Positions 1-8,235 of a DNA stretch of 64,000 bases are shown one piece after another; the stretch's first letter is position 1; every line of letters begins with the position of its first letter. Below the pieces are notes generated by a model. That model saw nothing but the letters and a program-made list of their open reading frames with translations. It ran no database searches and was not told where the DNA came from. The DNA comes from Cohnella xylanilytica (lineage in GTDB: Bacteria > Bacillota > Bacilli > Paenibacillales > Paenibacillaceae), in the NCBI RefSeq assembly GCF_014212175.1, contig NZ_JACJVR010000110.1, forward strand, positions 62,001 through 126,000, in the 5' to 3' direction. A program made the translations under genes and the position numbers.

Positions 1-1292
1 CACGACTTGAGCGTCTGCGGCACCGACATGTTGAAGAACTCCTTGACCATCCAGAAGCCGGCGTCGTTGACGTGCGACAGGACGAGCGATCCGGCGCCCG
101 TCGCCAGGACGGCGAGCTCGACGTTCGCGCCCGGGGTCATCGCGAGCACCGGCGCGACGATGCCGGCGGACGTCGTCATCGCGACCGTCGCGGAGCCCGT
201 AGCGACGCGGATAAGCGCGGCGACGAGCCAAGCGAACAGAAGTACGTTGATATGGGCGTTCGTCGCCAGATCCGCGATCGCTTGGCCGACGCCGCTGTCG
301 ATCAGCACTTGCTTGAAGGCTCCGCCGCCGCCGATGATGAGGACGATGCCGGCGATCGGGGCGAGCGAGTCGGATGCGAACTTGGACACCTGCTCCTTCG
401 AGAAGCCGCGGGCGAAGCCGAGCGAGAAGAAGGAGAAGACGACGGCGATGAGCAGAGCGATAACCTCATGGCCGATGAACTCGCAGAACCGGGTGAACGC
501 GCTCGTCGCTTTCGGGTCGGCGATGCTCGCGATCGAGCCGATCAGCATGAGAATGACCGGGAGCAGGATCGTGAACAGCGTGATGCCGAAGCCCGGCAGC
601 GTACGCTGCTCCTTCATCGCGAATTGCTCGACGAGCTTCTCGTCCGGCTCGACTTGAATCCGCTTGCCGATGAACTTGCCGAACAGCGGGCCGGCTAGAA
701 TCGCGACGGGAAGGCCGATCAGGATCGAATACAGAATCGTCTTGCCCAGGTTGGCGTCATAGGCGTCGATGGCGATCATCGGGGCCGGATGCGGCGGGAC
801 GAGCCCGTGCACCGTGGACAAGCCTGCGAGCACCGGGATGCCGATCTGCAGCAGCGGCATCTTCGTCTTCTTCGCGACGATGAAGACGATCGGGATAAGC
901 AGGATGACGCCGACTTCGAAGAACACCGGAATGCCGACGAGGAAGCCGACGAGCATCATCGCCCAGTGGACGCGCTTGTCGCCGAACCGGTCGATGAGCG
1001 TCGTGGCGATTCTCTCCGCGCCGCCCGATTCCGCCATCATCTTGCCGAGCATCGTTCCGAGCCCGATGACGATCGCGATCGTCCCGAGCGTTCCGCCGAG
1101 ACCCTTGGTGATGGACGTAACCGCGTCGCCCGGCTGCATGCCCGCGAGCAGGGCGAGCAGGATGCTGGAGAGCAGAAGCGTGACGAACGGATTCCATTTG
1201 AACTTCGAGATGAACACGATCAGGAACGCGATCGCGATAACGGTCCAGAGGAGCAAGGTAGCCGCATGGCTGAGTCCGAAAATCGTAGTCAT
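1..1292 (-). CDS. gntP: Gluconate:H+ symporter, GntP family (3' end outside window)
   Basis: Membrane permease that takes up gluconate with protons. The reading frame starts at ATG 1290-1292 and stays open to the window edge, so the C-terminus is missing; about 430 residues are visible. The N-terminus (MTTIFGLSHAATLLLW) is a membrane segment, followed by many hydrophobic helices and the GntP-type loop VPPHPAPMIAID near residue 165. It lies directly downstream of gntR with a GntR operator in its leader, as in the B. subtilis gnt operon. A gluconate kinase gene may follow beyond position 1. Related GntP transporters for other sugar acids exist, but the operator context favours gluconate. Confidence 0.9.
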   Translation of the reverse strand, partial: MTTIFGLSHAATLLLWTVIAIAFLIVFISKFKWNPFVTLLLSSILLALLAGMQPGDAVTSITKGLGGTLGTIAIVIGLGTMLGKMMAESGGAERIATTLIDRFGDKRVHWAMMLVGFLVGIPVFFEVGVILLIPIVFIVAKKTKMPLLQIGIPVLAGLSTVHGLVPPHPAPMIAIDAYDANLGKTILYSILIGLPVAILAGPLFGKFIGKRIQVEPDEKLVEQFAMKEQRTLPGFGITLFTILLPVILMLIGSIASIADPKATSAFTRFCEFIGHEVIALLIAVVFSFFSLGFARGFSKEQVSKFASDSLAPIAGIVLIIGGGGAFKQVLIDSGVGQAIADLATNAHINVLLFAWLVAALIRVATGSATVAMTTSAGIVAPVLAMTPGANVELAVLATGAGSLVLSHVNDAGFWMVKEFFNMSVPQTLKS

Positions 1293-1340
1293 GGTGTCCT
1301 CCCAATAGATGTTGGTCTGGTTTGAAGTCGTTCGACTTGC

Positions 1341-1370
1341 AGGGTCTTGCAGGGTCTTGCAGGGTCTTGC
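1341..1370. repeat. Three tandem 10-bp repeats in the gntP leader
   Basis: AGGGTCTTGC occurs three times head to tail without a mismatch. Decayed relatives continue to about 1400 (GGTCTTGCTC, AGTCTTGCCT). The block lies between the GntR operator and the gntP start codon, so it would be transcribed as leader RNA. Confidence 0.85.
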
Positions 1371-1425
1371 GCGATTGCTCGGTCTTGCTCAGTCTTGCCT
1401 AAACTTTCCAGAATTACTTTTGTGT

Positions 1426-1439
1426 ACTTGTCGACAAGT
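1426..1439 (-). promoter_or_regulatory. GntR operator upstream of gntP
   Basis: Perfect 14-bp palindrome ACTTGTCGACAAGT. It matches the core of the B. subtilis GntR operator (ATACTTGTATACAAGTAT) and shares both arms with the second copy at 2183-2196. It sits between gntR and gntP, which suggests gntP has its own GntR-controlled promoter. Confidence 0.8.
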
Positions 1440-1460
1440 TGGAGGGCGAAAAGACCGCTC

Positions 1461-2150
1461 TTACCGGTCTTCTTCGCGATGCGGAAGGCTGTGGCGGAGC
1501 GTGACGTACGAATCGTCGAAGTATCGCCGCACCCGCTTCTGCACCTCTTCCGGGTCTCCGCTGCGGATACCCTGCAGCAGAATCCGGTGCTTCTCGATCA
1601 CCGCTTCCACCCGCTCTTCGCCTTCGGCGAACACCTCTTCGGTCGTGATAAGCATGACCGTCATAACGAGCTGCCGAATGCTTCTCCACAGCTGCCAGAT
1701 CCGCGAATGCTTCGCCTCCGCGATGATCGTCTCGTGGAAGGACAAGTCCTGGAACGCGAACTCCACCGGGTCCCGGTGCCTGCCGGCCAGTTCCATCTTG
1801 TCGATGATCCGCTCGAGCACGACGGATAACGCCTTGGCGTCCAGGGCGGCGATCCGGGATTGGACGAAGCTCTCGATCAGGTAGCGAACGTCGTACAGCT
1901 CCCCGACTTCCTTCGGTCCGAGGCCGATGACGACGGCGCCCATCCTCTCCAAGCGGATCAGGCCTTCGCTGGAGAGCGTTTTCAACGCTTCCCGCACGGG
2001 CGAACGGCTCGTCCCGAATTCGGCCGCGATTCCGTTCTCGGACAGCTTGTCGCCCGGCTGAATGGTGCCGCTTACAATCTTCAGCCGAATATTGCTGGCG
2101 ATCCCTTCGCCAAGAGAAGCTCCCCGCAGCCAAGCTTCCGGGTAGTTCAT
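1461..2150 (-). CDS. gntR: GntR-family repressor of gluconate genes (FCD domain)
   Basis: Transcription factor with an N-terminal winged helix (about residues 10-75, including EFGTSRSPVREAL) and a C-terminal all-helical FCD ligand domain (about 85-215). It probably releases DNA when gluconate is bound. ATG 2150 is chosen because GGAAGGGGTG lies 9 nt upstream; an in-frame TTG at 2171 lacks such a site. The 229-residue length is usual for the family. Matching operators flank the gene, one before its own start and one before gntP, supporting autoregulation and control of gntP. Confidence 0.88.
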   Translation of the reverse strand: MNYPEAWLRGASLGEGIASNIRLKIVSGTIQPGDKLSENGIAAEFGTSRSPVREALKTLSSEGLIRLERMGAVVIGLGPKEVGELYDVRYLIESFVQSRIAALDAKALSVVLERIIDKMELAGRHRDPVEFAFQDLSFHETIIAEAKHSRIWQLWRSIRQLVMTVMLITTEEVFAEGEERVEAVIEKHRILLQGIRSGDPEEVQKRVRRYFDDSYVTLRHSLPHREEDR

Positions 2151-2182
2151 GCGGAGCTTCACCCCTTCCAACCTATCTGTCT

Positions 2183-2196
2183 ACTTGTACACAAGT
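2183..2196 (-). promoter_or_regulatory. GntR operator in the gntR promoter
   Basis: ACTTGT-AC-ACAAGT: the same two 6-bp arms as the operator at 1426-1439. On the minus strand a plausible TTTACA / TAGGAT promoter lies just upstream, so the operator would cover the transcription start. This fits repression of gntR by its own product. Confidence 0.75.
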
Positions 2197-2254
2197 TGCT
2201 TTATTATCCTACACCCAAGGATGCCGTTTTGTAAATATCCGATTTGGAAGCGCG

Positions 2255-3226
2255 TTATTCGCGCATGAAAGCGGTCATGAATCGATGGAGCGCCCGTTCC
2301 GGAACGACGTCGACGCCGAAGCGGACTCGGCGGCCGGCCGCCGGATCCGGCGCGCTTCGGCGGTCGGCGACGACCATTCCCGCCGTCACGCCTCCTTCCG
2401 CAGCGACTTCGGCGTACCATTCGCGATAGACGAACGGCTCCGGGCTCGCCGCCGCGAGAACGGCGGCGGCCGCGCGCAGGGGGACCCGTCCGACCGGCTG
2501 GCCCGGGTGCAGAGGATGGCGGGCGCGATAGTCGATCAGCCTGGCCAATAAGCGAACCGCCCGGCTCCGCGCTGCCGGGACGTACGGCTCCATTCGCTCC
2601 AGCTCGGACCGGCCGATCGTCAGCTTCGCCGAGACGTCGAGGCCGATCGCCGTCAGCGGCTCGGCCGTCCGGAACAGAATCGCCGCCGACTCCGGGTCGG
2701 CATGGAAGTTCGCTTCGGCGACCGGCGTCGCGTCTCCGGGCTCCAGCACCGTGCCTCCCGCGACGAAGACGCTCTTGAACTTGGTCCCGATGCCGGGGTC
2801 TTCCCGCACGGCCAGCGCCCAGTTCGTCGTCGGGCCGGCGAGAACGAGAGCGATCTGGCCCGGCGCCTCGTTCGCCTTGCGCGCCAAATAAGCGGCTGCC
2901 GATTCGGCGGCCGGCGTTCGGTCGGACGGAGGCAGCAGAACGTCCCCGAGGCCGCCTCGGCCGTGCGCGGCCGGATCGGGCTCGGCGATGCCCCGCTCGA
3001 GCGGGCTCTCGGCGCCGGCGGCGACATCCGCATCGCAGCCGGGCTCGATCAGACGGACGAGCCGAAGCGCCCGTTCCGCGGCATGGCTCGCGCTCGTCGC
3101 TCCGCGCGCGGTCGTGACGCCTTCCAGCCGAATTCCCGGATCGGCCAAGGCATAGAGCAGCGCGATGGCGCCGTCGATGCCGGCGTCCGTGTCGAGAACA
3201 AGGCGCAGCTTCTCATCCGATTTCAT
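2255..3226 (-). CDS. Nucleoside hydrolase-family protein with altered metal site
   Basis: Homologue of inosine/uridine-preferring nucleoside hydrolases, 323 residues. ATG 3226 follows GGAGGGGG at 8 nt. Recognisable blocks are DTDAGIDGAIALLYAL at residues 9-24, AGPTTNWALAV near 125, NFHADPESA near 170 and GLDVSAKLTIG near 195. The family signature DxDxGxDD is here DTDAGIDG, so the second Asp of the DD pair, a calcium ligand in characterised enzymes, is Gly. The C-terminal HDPLA block that carries the other key His and Asp reads RVPLRA. Two metal or catalytic positions therefore appear lost. It may be a pseudoenzyme, a binding protein or an enzyme of changed chemistry. It lies upstream of gntR with no obvious link. 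Confidence 0.75.
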   Translation of the reverse strand: MKSDEKLRLVLDTDAGIDGAIALLYALADPGIRLEGVTTARGATSASHAAERALRLVRLIEPGCDADVAAGAESPLERGIAEPDPAAHGRGGLGDVLLPPSDRTPAAESAAAYLARKANEAPGQIALVLAGPTTNWALAVREDPGIGTKFKSVFVAGGTVLEPGDATPVAEANFHADPESAAILFRTAEPLTAIGLDVSAKLTIGRSELERMEPYVPAARSRAVRLLARLIDYRARHPLHPGQPVGRVPLRAAAAVLAAASPEPFVYREWYAEVAAEGGVTAGMVVADRRSAPDPAAGRRVRFGVDVVPERALHRFMTAFMRE

Positions 3227-3360
3227 ATCCGAGTCCCCCTCCGCCCTCCGCGACGGACCGCTCTCCCCGACGCGCGACAGCCTTCCACCAAGCCGCAAAG
3301 GGCAGCTCGGAGGTCCTGCCGACCGTAACGGTGCCGCCCCTTGCCGCCCTTATGGAGAGT

Positions 3361-3627
3361 TTACTTGTACTTCTTCCAATCCATGCCGCTGTTGTTCAAT
3401 AAATACTCGAAGTCGTTCTCGAGCCGCTTCTTCTCGGCCGCGCGCGCTTCTTCCTCCTGCTTGCGAGCCTTCTCCCGCCGCTCGGCCTCCTCGGCCTTCA
3501 TCTGCTCCGCCTGCGCCTTCAGCTTGCCGACGACTTCGGCGCTGAGCAGGTCCTTGAGCGTCGCCGCGGGCGCTGCGTCGGCGGCCGCTTCCGGCTTCCG
3601 GCTCGTCGCCGGCTTCTTCTTCGCCAT
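3361..3627 (-). CDS. YqkE-like small charged protein (DUF3886)
   Basis: An 88-residue protein of unknown function resembling B. subtilis YqkE. The first 25 residues are a Lys/Ala-rich disordered tail. Residues 25-75 form a highly charged, probably coiled helix (KLKAQAEQMKAEEAERREK). The end, FEYLLNNSGMDWKKYK, is the conserved part of the family. It ends 134 nt upstream of the nucleoside hydrolase start and begins 16 nt after the metallo-hydrolase stop, so it is probably cotranscribed with that gene. Confidence 0.8.
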   Translation of the reverse strand: MAKKKPATSRKPEAAADAAPAATLKDLLSAEVVGKLKAQAEQMKAEEAERREKARKQEEEARAAEKKRLENDFEYLLNNSGMDWKKYK

Positions 3628-3643
3628 CTCCGGTCCTTCTCCC

Positions 3644-4333
3644 TTACAAAGTCATGCTCTCCCCGGGAGCGAGCACCCGTCCCCGGATTCCCTTCTCTTC
3701 CAGCTTCTTCACGAACGCTTCGGAATCCTGCCGGATAACCGGGAACGTGTCGTAGTGAACGGGCACGACTTGCCGCGCCCCGAACCACTCGGCCGCCTGC
3801 AGCGCGTCGTCCGGTCCCATCGTGAAGTGTCCGCCGATCGGGATGAACGCCAGATCGATCGATTCCCGCTCGCCGATCATCTTCATGTCCGAGAACAGGC
3901 TCGTGTCTCCCGCGTGCAGAATCGTCTTCCCTTCCGCGCGGATCAGGAAGCCGGCGGGGACGCCGCCGTACATGATTCTCTTCTCTTCGTGCAGGGTAAT
4001 TCCCGACGTATGGAACGCCTGGATCATCTTCGCCTGCGCGAAGCCCAGATCGACCGTCCCGCCGAGGTTCATGCCGATCGTGTCGAGCCCCTTCCACGAC
4101 AGGTACGTCGCGAGCTCGACGACGGCGACTACCTTCGCTCCGTTCGCCTTGGCGATCGGCTCCGCGTCCAGGATGTGATCGTCGTGCGCGTGGGTCAGCA
4201 GAACCGCATCGACCTTGATGTCCTCCGGCTTGGCGACGGCGAGAGGGTTGCCGCGCAGGAACGGATCGATGATGAGGGATTGTCCGCCCGTCGTGATTTG
4301 GACGGATGAATGTCCGTGATAGATGATCTCCAT
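3644..4333 (-). CDS. UPF0173 metal-dependent hydrolase (metallo-beta-lactamase fold)
   Basis: Small single-domain metallo-beta-lactamase-fold hydrolase of 229 residues, like B. subtilis YtkL; substrate unknown. The dinuclear zinc motif THAHDDH is at residues 47-53. Further ligands are in HTSG near 108, HAGDTS near 142 and the C-terminal PVHYDTFP near 192. ATG 4333 is chosen because AAGGAGGCGA lies 8 nt upstream, whereas the longer frame starting at 4369 has none. No membrane or export signal is seen. Confidence 0.88.
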   Translation of the reverse strand: MEIIYHGHSSVQITTGGQSLIIDPFLRGNPLAVAKPEDIKVDAVLLTHAHDDHILDAEPIAKANGAKVVAVVELATYLSWKGLDTIGMNLGGTVDLGFAQAKMIQAFHTSGITLHEEKRIMYGGVPAGFLIRAEGKTILHAGDTSLFSDMKMIGERESIDLAFIPIGGHFTMGPDDALQAAEWFGARQVVPVHYDTFPVIRQDSEAFVKKLEEKGIRGRVLAPGESMTL

Positions 4334-4412
4334 GCGAGAATCGCCTCCTTCCTCCCTATCATAAAACAAACTCGGGCCGAATCAAACTGTCCGCGAACAT
4401 TCTGTGATTTTA

Positions 4413-4441
4413 TTGACTACAGTTAAAAGCGGAGGTATGAT
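4413..4441 (+). promoter_or_regulatory. Sigma-A type promoter for the flavin monooxygenase
   Basis: TTGACT at 4413-4418, a 17-bp spacer, and TATGAT at 4436-4441. It is correctly oriented and about 70 nt from the ATG at 4511. It also lies between two diverging genes. Confidence 0.75.
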
Positions 4442-4510
4442 GGAATACCATAAGGAACAATTAGGACCGGTGGAGCTTCTTCGTCCATCAACCCGAACGA
4501 GGTGTGAGCC

Positions 4511-5509
4511 ATGATATTGAGCGTTCTCGATCAATCGCAGATTTGCGAAGGAAGAACCGCCGGCGAGACTCTCGCCGAGACGACCCGGCTGGCGCAGCTC
4601 GCCGACAAGCTCGGGTACCATCGCTATTGGGTGTCCGAGCATCACTCTTCCCGGGCTCTCGCCCACTCCAGCCCCGAAGTGCTGATCGCGCACCTGGCCG
4701 CGCGAACGGAGCGGATCCGGGTCGGCTCCGGCGGCATTATGCTGCCCCACTACAGCGCGTACAAGGTCGCCGAGAACTTCCGGCTGCTGGAAGCGCTCCA
4801 TCCCGGCCGCATCGACGTCGGTCTCGGCCGCGCACCCGGCGGGATGCCTCTGTCCACCCGGGCGCTGCAGGAAGGCAAGTACGGCGACATCGACCGCTAC
4901 CCGCAGCAGGTCGACGATCTGAACGCTTATCTGCGGGATTCGCTGCCGGCGAACCACCGCTTCGCCGGCCTGCACGCGGCTCCCTCGATTCCGACGGCGC
5001 CGGAGGTATGGCTGCTCGGCTCCAGCCTGGGAACCGCCCAGATCGCCGCCCGCAAGGGCGCGAACTACGCGTACGCGCAGTTCTTCGGCGTGCCCGGCAG
5101 CGAAGACGCCGTCCATTACTACAAGGACAACTTCCAGCCGTCCGAATTGAATCCCGAGCCCCGCGCGCTCGCGGCGGTTATGGTCATCTGCGCCGACACG
5201 GAGGAAGAAGCGTCCCGTCTCGCCACGAGCACCGATCTGTTCTTCCTCTCGCTGGAGCACGGCCGGCTGCTCGACTGGTTCCCTTCGGTGGAGACGGCGG
5301 AGAGCTATCCGTACACCGAATACGACCGCGAACGCATCCGCGCCGTTCGCCAGCGCCGAATCATCGGCACGCCGAAGCAGGTCCGCAACCGGCTGCTGAA
5401 CATGCAGGAGCAATACGGGATCGACGAATTCATGGTCGTCACGCTCACCCACGACTTCGACGCGCGGATGAAGTCGTACCGGCTGCTCGCCGAGGAATTC
5501 GGGCTCTAA
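4511..5509 (+). CDS. LLM-class flavin-dependent monooxygenase (MsnO8-like)
   Basis: Bacterial luciferase-like TIM-barrel protein of 332 residues that probably uses reduced FMN from a partner reductase. Hallmarks are WVSEHHSS at residues 37-44 and the family block VGLGRAPGG near 112. The closing helix near 300 is typical of the MsnO8 subgroup. It is the only plus-strand gene in this area, with its own promoter at 4413-4441 and a terminator at 5546-5589. The substrate cannot be read from sequence; the family covers aldehydes, alkanes, sulfonates and nitrilotriacetate-like chelators. Confidence 0.85.
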   Translation: MILSVLDQSQICEGRTAGETLAETTRLAQLADKLGYHRYWVSEHHSSRALAHSSPEVLIAHLAARTERIRVGSGGIMLPHYSAYKVAENFRLLEALHPGRIDVGLGRAPGGMPLSTRALQEGKYGDIDRYPQQVDDLNAYLRDSLPANHRFAGLHAAPSIPTAPEVWLLGSSLGTAQIAARKGANYAYAQFFGVPGSEDAVHYYKDNFQPSELNPEPRALAAVMVICADTEEEASRLATSTDLFFLSLEHGRLLDWFPSVETAESYPYTEYDRERIRAVRQRRIIGTPKQVRNRLLNMQEQYGIDEFMVVTLTHDFDARMKSYRLLAEEFGL

Positions 5510-5545
5510 GGGAATCTCGGCCGCCGATATCCTCGCCTCATTCAT

Positions 5546-5589
5546 AAAGCCCGCTCCCTCCTCCGGAACCGGAGCAGGGAGCGGGCTTT
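5546..5589. terminator. Bidirectional intrinsic terminator
   Basis: 21-bp arms (5546-5566 and 5569-5589) with one mismatch and a 2-nt loop. A-runs on one side and T-runs on the other serve both converging genes, the monooxygenase and the acyltransferase. Confidence 0.85.
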
Positions 5590-5618
5590 AAATCGGGCTT
5601 TAAAAGGTTCGCCGCCGA

Positions 5619-7751
5619 TCAGCCTTTCGCCTTGGCGACGGCCTTCGCCAGCATCGCGGCGTAGAACTCGCCGCCCTTGCGGTTCAGGTGCACGCCGTCC
5701 TTGGCGAAAAATTCGGTCTTGCCTTCGCTGGCGGAATACCAATCGACCAGCGTCGCGTTGTCGTAATCCGCCGCCGCGTCCTTCAGCAGGTCGTTCACGT
5801 CGTCCTGCCACTTGCGCGGCACGCGGGTGTTGACGATCAGGATCGTTCGGTCTTTCCCGATCGAATCGAGAAGCTTCTTCAGCCTCTTCTCGCCGGCCGG
5901 ACCGTTCGTGCCGAGCTCCAAGATGACGAGCTCGCCCATGTCGCCGGCCTTGAGGTGCGCGTCGATCGTGTCCTGCGCTTCGGACAGCTGGCGTCCGACT
6001 TCGCCGTCGACGACGATGCCCGGCAGCAGCTTCTCCAGATACGGCTTCACGCCGAGAATGACGGAGTCGCCGATGACCGTAATTCCCTTGCCGGATTGCG
6101 GCTCCGGAGCGTCGGCATCCTTCCCGCCCGCTTCCGGCTTCGAGCCGGCCGGCGCGGAGCCGCCGCCTCCAGCAGCCGGCTTGGCGCCGCCCGCGGTCGC
6201 GCCGCTTCCCGGCTTCCCGCCGGTTCCGGCGGAACCCGGCTTCTGGCCCGACGCCGGAACCGTTCCCGGCTTCGGCAGCCCGGTGGCCGTGCCGATGCCG
6301 ACGCCGGAGCCGATGACGCCGCCTCCGGCGGGATGATCGATTACGACGACGGAGGAGCCGCCGTTCGCGCCCGGCTTCGCATCGGGCGTCGAGAGCGGAA
6401 TCCCTCCGTTCCCGTCGCCGGCCGAAGCCGAATTCCCGCCATCGGCCCCCGATCCGCCGCCGATGCCGCCGCTTCCTCCGGCGCCGGCCGATCCGCCGTC
6501 CGCGGAGCCGCCCGGCGCCGTAATCGCGTTCGCTTCCCCGACCGAGCCGGTGCCGACGCACGAGACGCACAGCACGATGGTCAAGCTCGCCGTAGCCAAG
6601 GCGGCGGCCTGCTTCCTCGCCCAGCCCCGCTGACGCGTGCGGGCGGCGAACTCCCGCGCTCCCTTCTTCCAAGCGCCGCGGAGGATGGGCTCTTCGACGT
6701 ACTTCCAGGACAAGGCGGCCAAGGCAATGCTGGCGGCCGTCTGCAGAACCGCGCGCCAGAGGTCGAAGCTCTCCGCTTCCGAGGCCGGAGTCGTCAAGGC
6801 GATGACCGGATAATGCCATAGATAAATGCCGTAAGAACGGGCGCCGATCCAGCGCAGCGGCTTCGCGGAGAACACCTTGCCGATCGTGCTCGACGGATGC
6901 GCGAGACAAGCGACCAGGACGGCCGACGCGACCGACAGAAGCACGAGGCCTCCGCGGTAGACGAACGAGTCGTATTCGCTCCACTCCGCCATCATGTACA
7001 GGATCGCCGCCAGCGAAGCGGCGCCGACGCCGTTCAGAAGGCGCCTCGCGCCCGGACCGTCCGTCTCCTTCAGCTTGGCGCTCGGCCAGACGACGGCGAG
7101 CGCGGCGCCGATGAGCAGCCCGAACACTCGCGTGTCGCTGCCGTAATAGACGCGGCTCGGGTCCTCGCCCGGCGAGTACAGCAGCGCCATCGCCAGCGCG
7201 GAGGCGGCGGCCCCGGCCGCGATCGCGCCGGCCAGCCGGCCCCTGCGGGGGAGAACGCTCAGCAAGCCGACGAGGACGAGCGGCCAGACGAGATAGAATT
7301 GCTCCTCCACCGCGAGCGACCAGAAGTGGCCGAACGGGGACGGAGGCCCGAAGCTCTCGAAATACGAGACTTTATGGTAAATGAGCCACCAGTTGTTGAC
7401 GTAAGCGACCGCGGAACCGATATCCCCGCCGAGCGAACGCAGCCGCCCCGCATCCGTGGCGAGCAGCCAAGCGGATACGACGGCGAGCATGAGAAGCATC
7501 GCGGGGAGCAGCCTGCGGGCTCTGCGCAGCCAGAAGTCCTTGAGGTCCAGCCTTCCGCCCTGCTGCCATCTGGCGACCAATTGATCCGTAATCAGATAAC
7601 CGGATAAAACGAAGAAAACGCCGACGCCCAAATACCCTCCGGGCGCCCCTTGCCAATTGAGGTGGTAGGCGATAACCGCCAATACCGACAATGCCCTCAG
7701 GCCGTCGAGGCCGGGCATATACCTTGCTTTCCCATGTGTGTTATTGCGCAT
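5619..7751 (-). CDS. OatA-like membrane acyltransferase with SGNH domain
   Basis: Two-domain O-acyltransferase of 710 residues. The N-terminal ~380 residues are an acyltransferase-3 membrane domain with about ten helices, opening with GLDGLRALSVLAVIAYH, the catalytic-His block of the family. A Gly/Ala/Ser/Pro-rich linker follows (about 410-550). The C-terminal extracytoplasmic SGNH hydrolase domain (about 555-710) shows GDSV (nucleophile Ser), GTNG and DGVHL (catalytic Asp/His). This layout matches OatA, which O-acetylates peptidoglycan muramic acid, but similar proteins modify other surface polymers. It is monocistronic with a strong downstream terminator. Confidence 0.85.
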   Translation of the reverse strand: MRNNTHGKARYMPGLDGLRALSVLAVIAYHLNWQGAPGGYLGVGVFFVLSGYLITDQLVARWQQGGRLDLKDFWLRRARRLLPAMLLMLAVVSAWLLATDAGRLRSLGGDIGSAVAYVNNWWLIYHKVSYFESFGPPSPFGHFWSLAVEEQFYLVWPLVLVGLLSVLPRRGRLAGAIAAGAAASALAMALLYSPGEDPSRVYYGSDTRVFGLLIGAALAVVWPSAKLKETDGPGARRLLNGVGAASLAAILYMMAEWSEYDSFVYRGGLVLLSVASAVLVACLAHPSSTIGKVFSAKPLRWIGARSYGIYLWHYPVIALTTPASEAESFDLWRAVLQTAASIALAALSWKYVEEPILRGAWKKGAREFAARTRQRGWARKQAAALATASLTIVLCVSCVGTGSVGEANAITAPGGSADGGSAGAGGSGGIGGGSGADGGNSASAGDGNGGIPLSTPDAKPGANGGSSVVVIDHPAGGGVIGSGVGIGTATGLPKPGTVPASGQKPGSAGTGGKPGSGATAGGAKPAAGGGGSAPAGSKPEAGGKDADAPEPQSGKGITVIGDSVILGVKPYLEKLLPGIVVDGEVGRQLSEAQDTIDAHLKAGDMGELVILELGTNGPAGEKRLKKLLDSIGKDRTILIVNTRVPRKWQDDVNDLLKDAAADYDNATLVDWYSASEGKTEFFAKDGVHLNRKGGEFYAAMLAKAVAKAKG

Positions 7752-8146
7752 GCCAGCGGACTCCTTTTAAGGGTCGAATCAAGAATGGAGTGGTTTGTGG
7801 TCTATCAAGCATGAATTGCGTGCCGATGGGCCGGTAAGGGCCAAACGTCATTCCGATTGCCTAATTCCAACTTCGTTGTCTTGCTCTGAAGCTGCGATAC
7901 GCAGTACGGGTTAATGCGATGCTGTCGTCGTTCTCGAATGCGGTACTGCTCGTTCAATGAACCCATGACTCATGCTTGGATAAACGTCCGCTGTCAAGCT
8001 TGAACGGCTAGTCGTGTGGGCAGCCCTCCTCGTTCGGCGAACCTCGCGTACAGCCCCGGTTCCGCCCCGTATGATCTTGTTGCTTAATAGACGATGAGAA
8101 CCGCGATAAGGTTCATGAAATCCTGCCGAATTCGGTCGAAAACAAA
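7752..8146. other. Intergenic region with no convincing gene
   Basis: About 395 nt between the acyltransferase start and the terminator of the M42 peptidase. It should hold the acyltransferase promoter on the minus strand, but no clear -35/-10 pair was found. An 89-codon minus-strand frame at 7911-8180 runs through the terminator and has neither a ribosome site nor protein-like composition. Confidence 0.5.
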
Positions 8147-8174
8147 CAAAAAAGACCGCTTTTTTTGCGGTCTT
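8147..8174 (-). terminator. Intrinsic terminator of the M42 peptidase gene
   Basis: On the minus strand AAGACCGC pairs with GCGGTCTT around an A7 loop and is followed by TTTTGTTTG. It lies about 60 nt after the peptidase stop codon. Confidence 0.85.
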
Positions 8175-8235
8175 GTCCAATGGCCGGATCGGCCTTAATT
8201 CGACGGCTCGAACTGGGGCGAAATTCGCCCGTCCG

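Noticed and set aside
72..698. Long plus-strand frame opposite gntP
   Set aside because: Arg/Asp-rich shadow of the gntP coding strand caused by high GC; the permease frame is clearly real.
7911..8180. 89-codon protein on the minus strand
   Set aside because: Runs through the terminator of the M42 gene, lacks a ribosome site and has unnatural composition.
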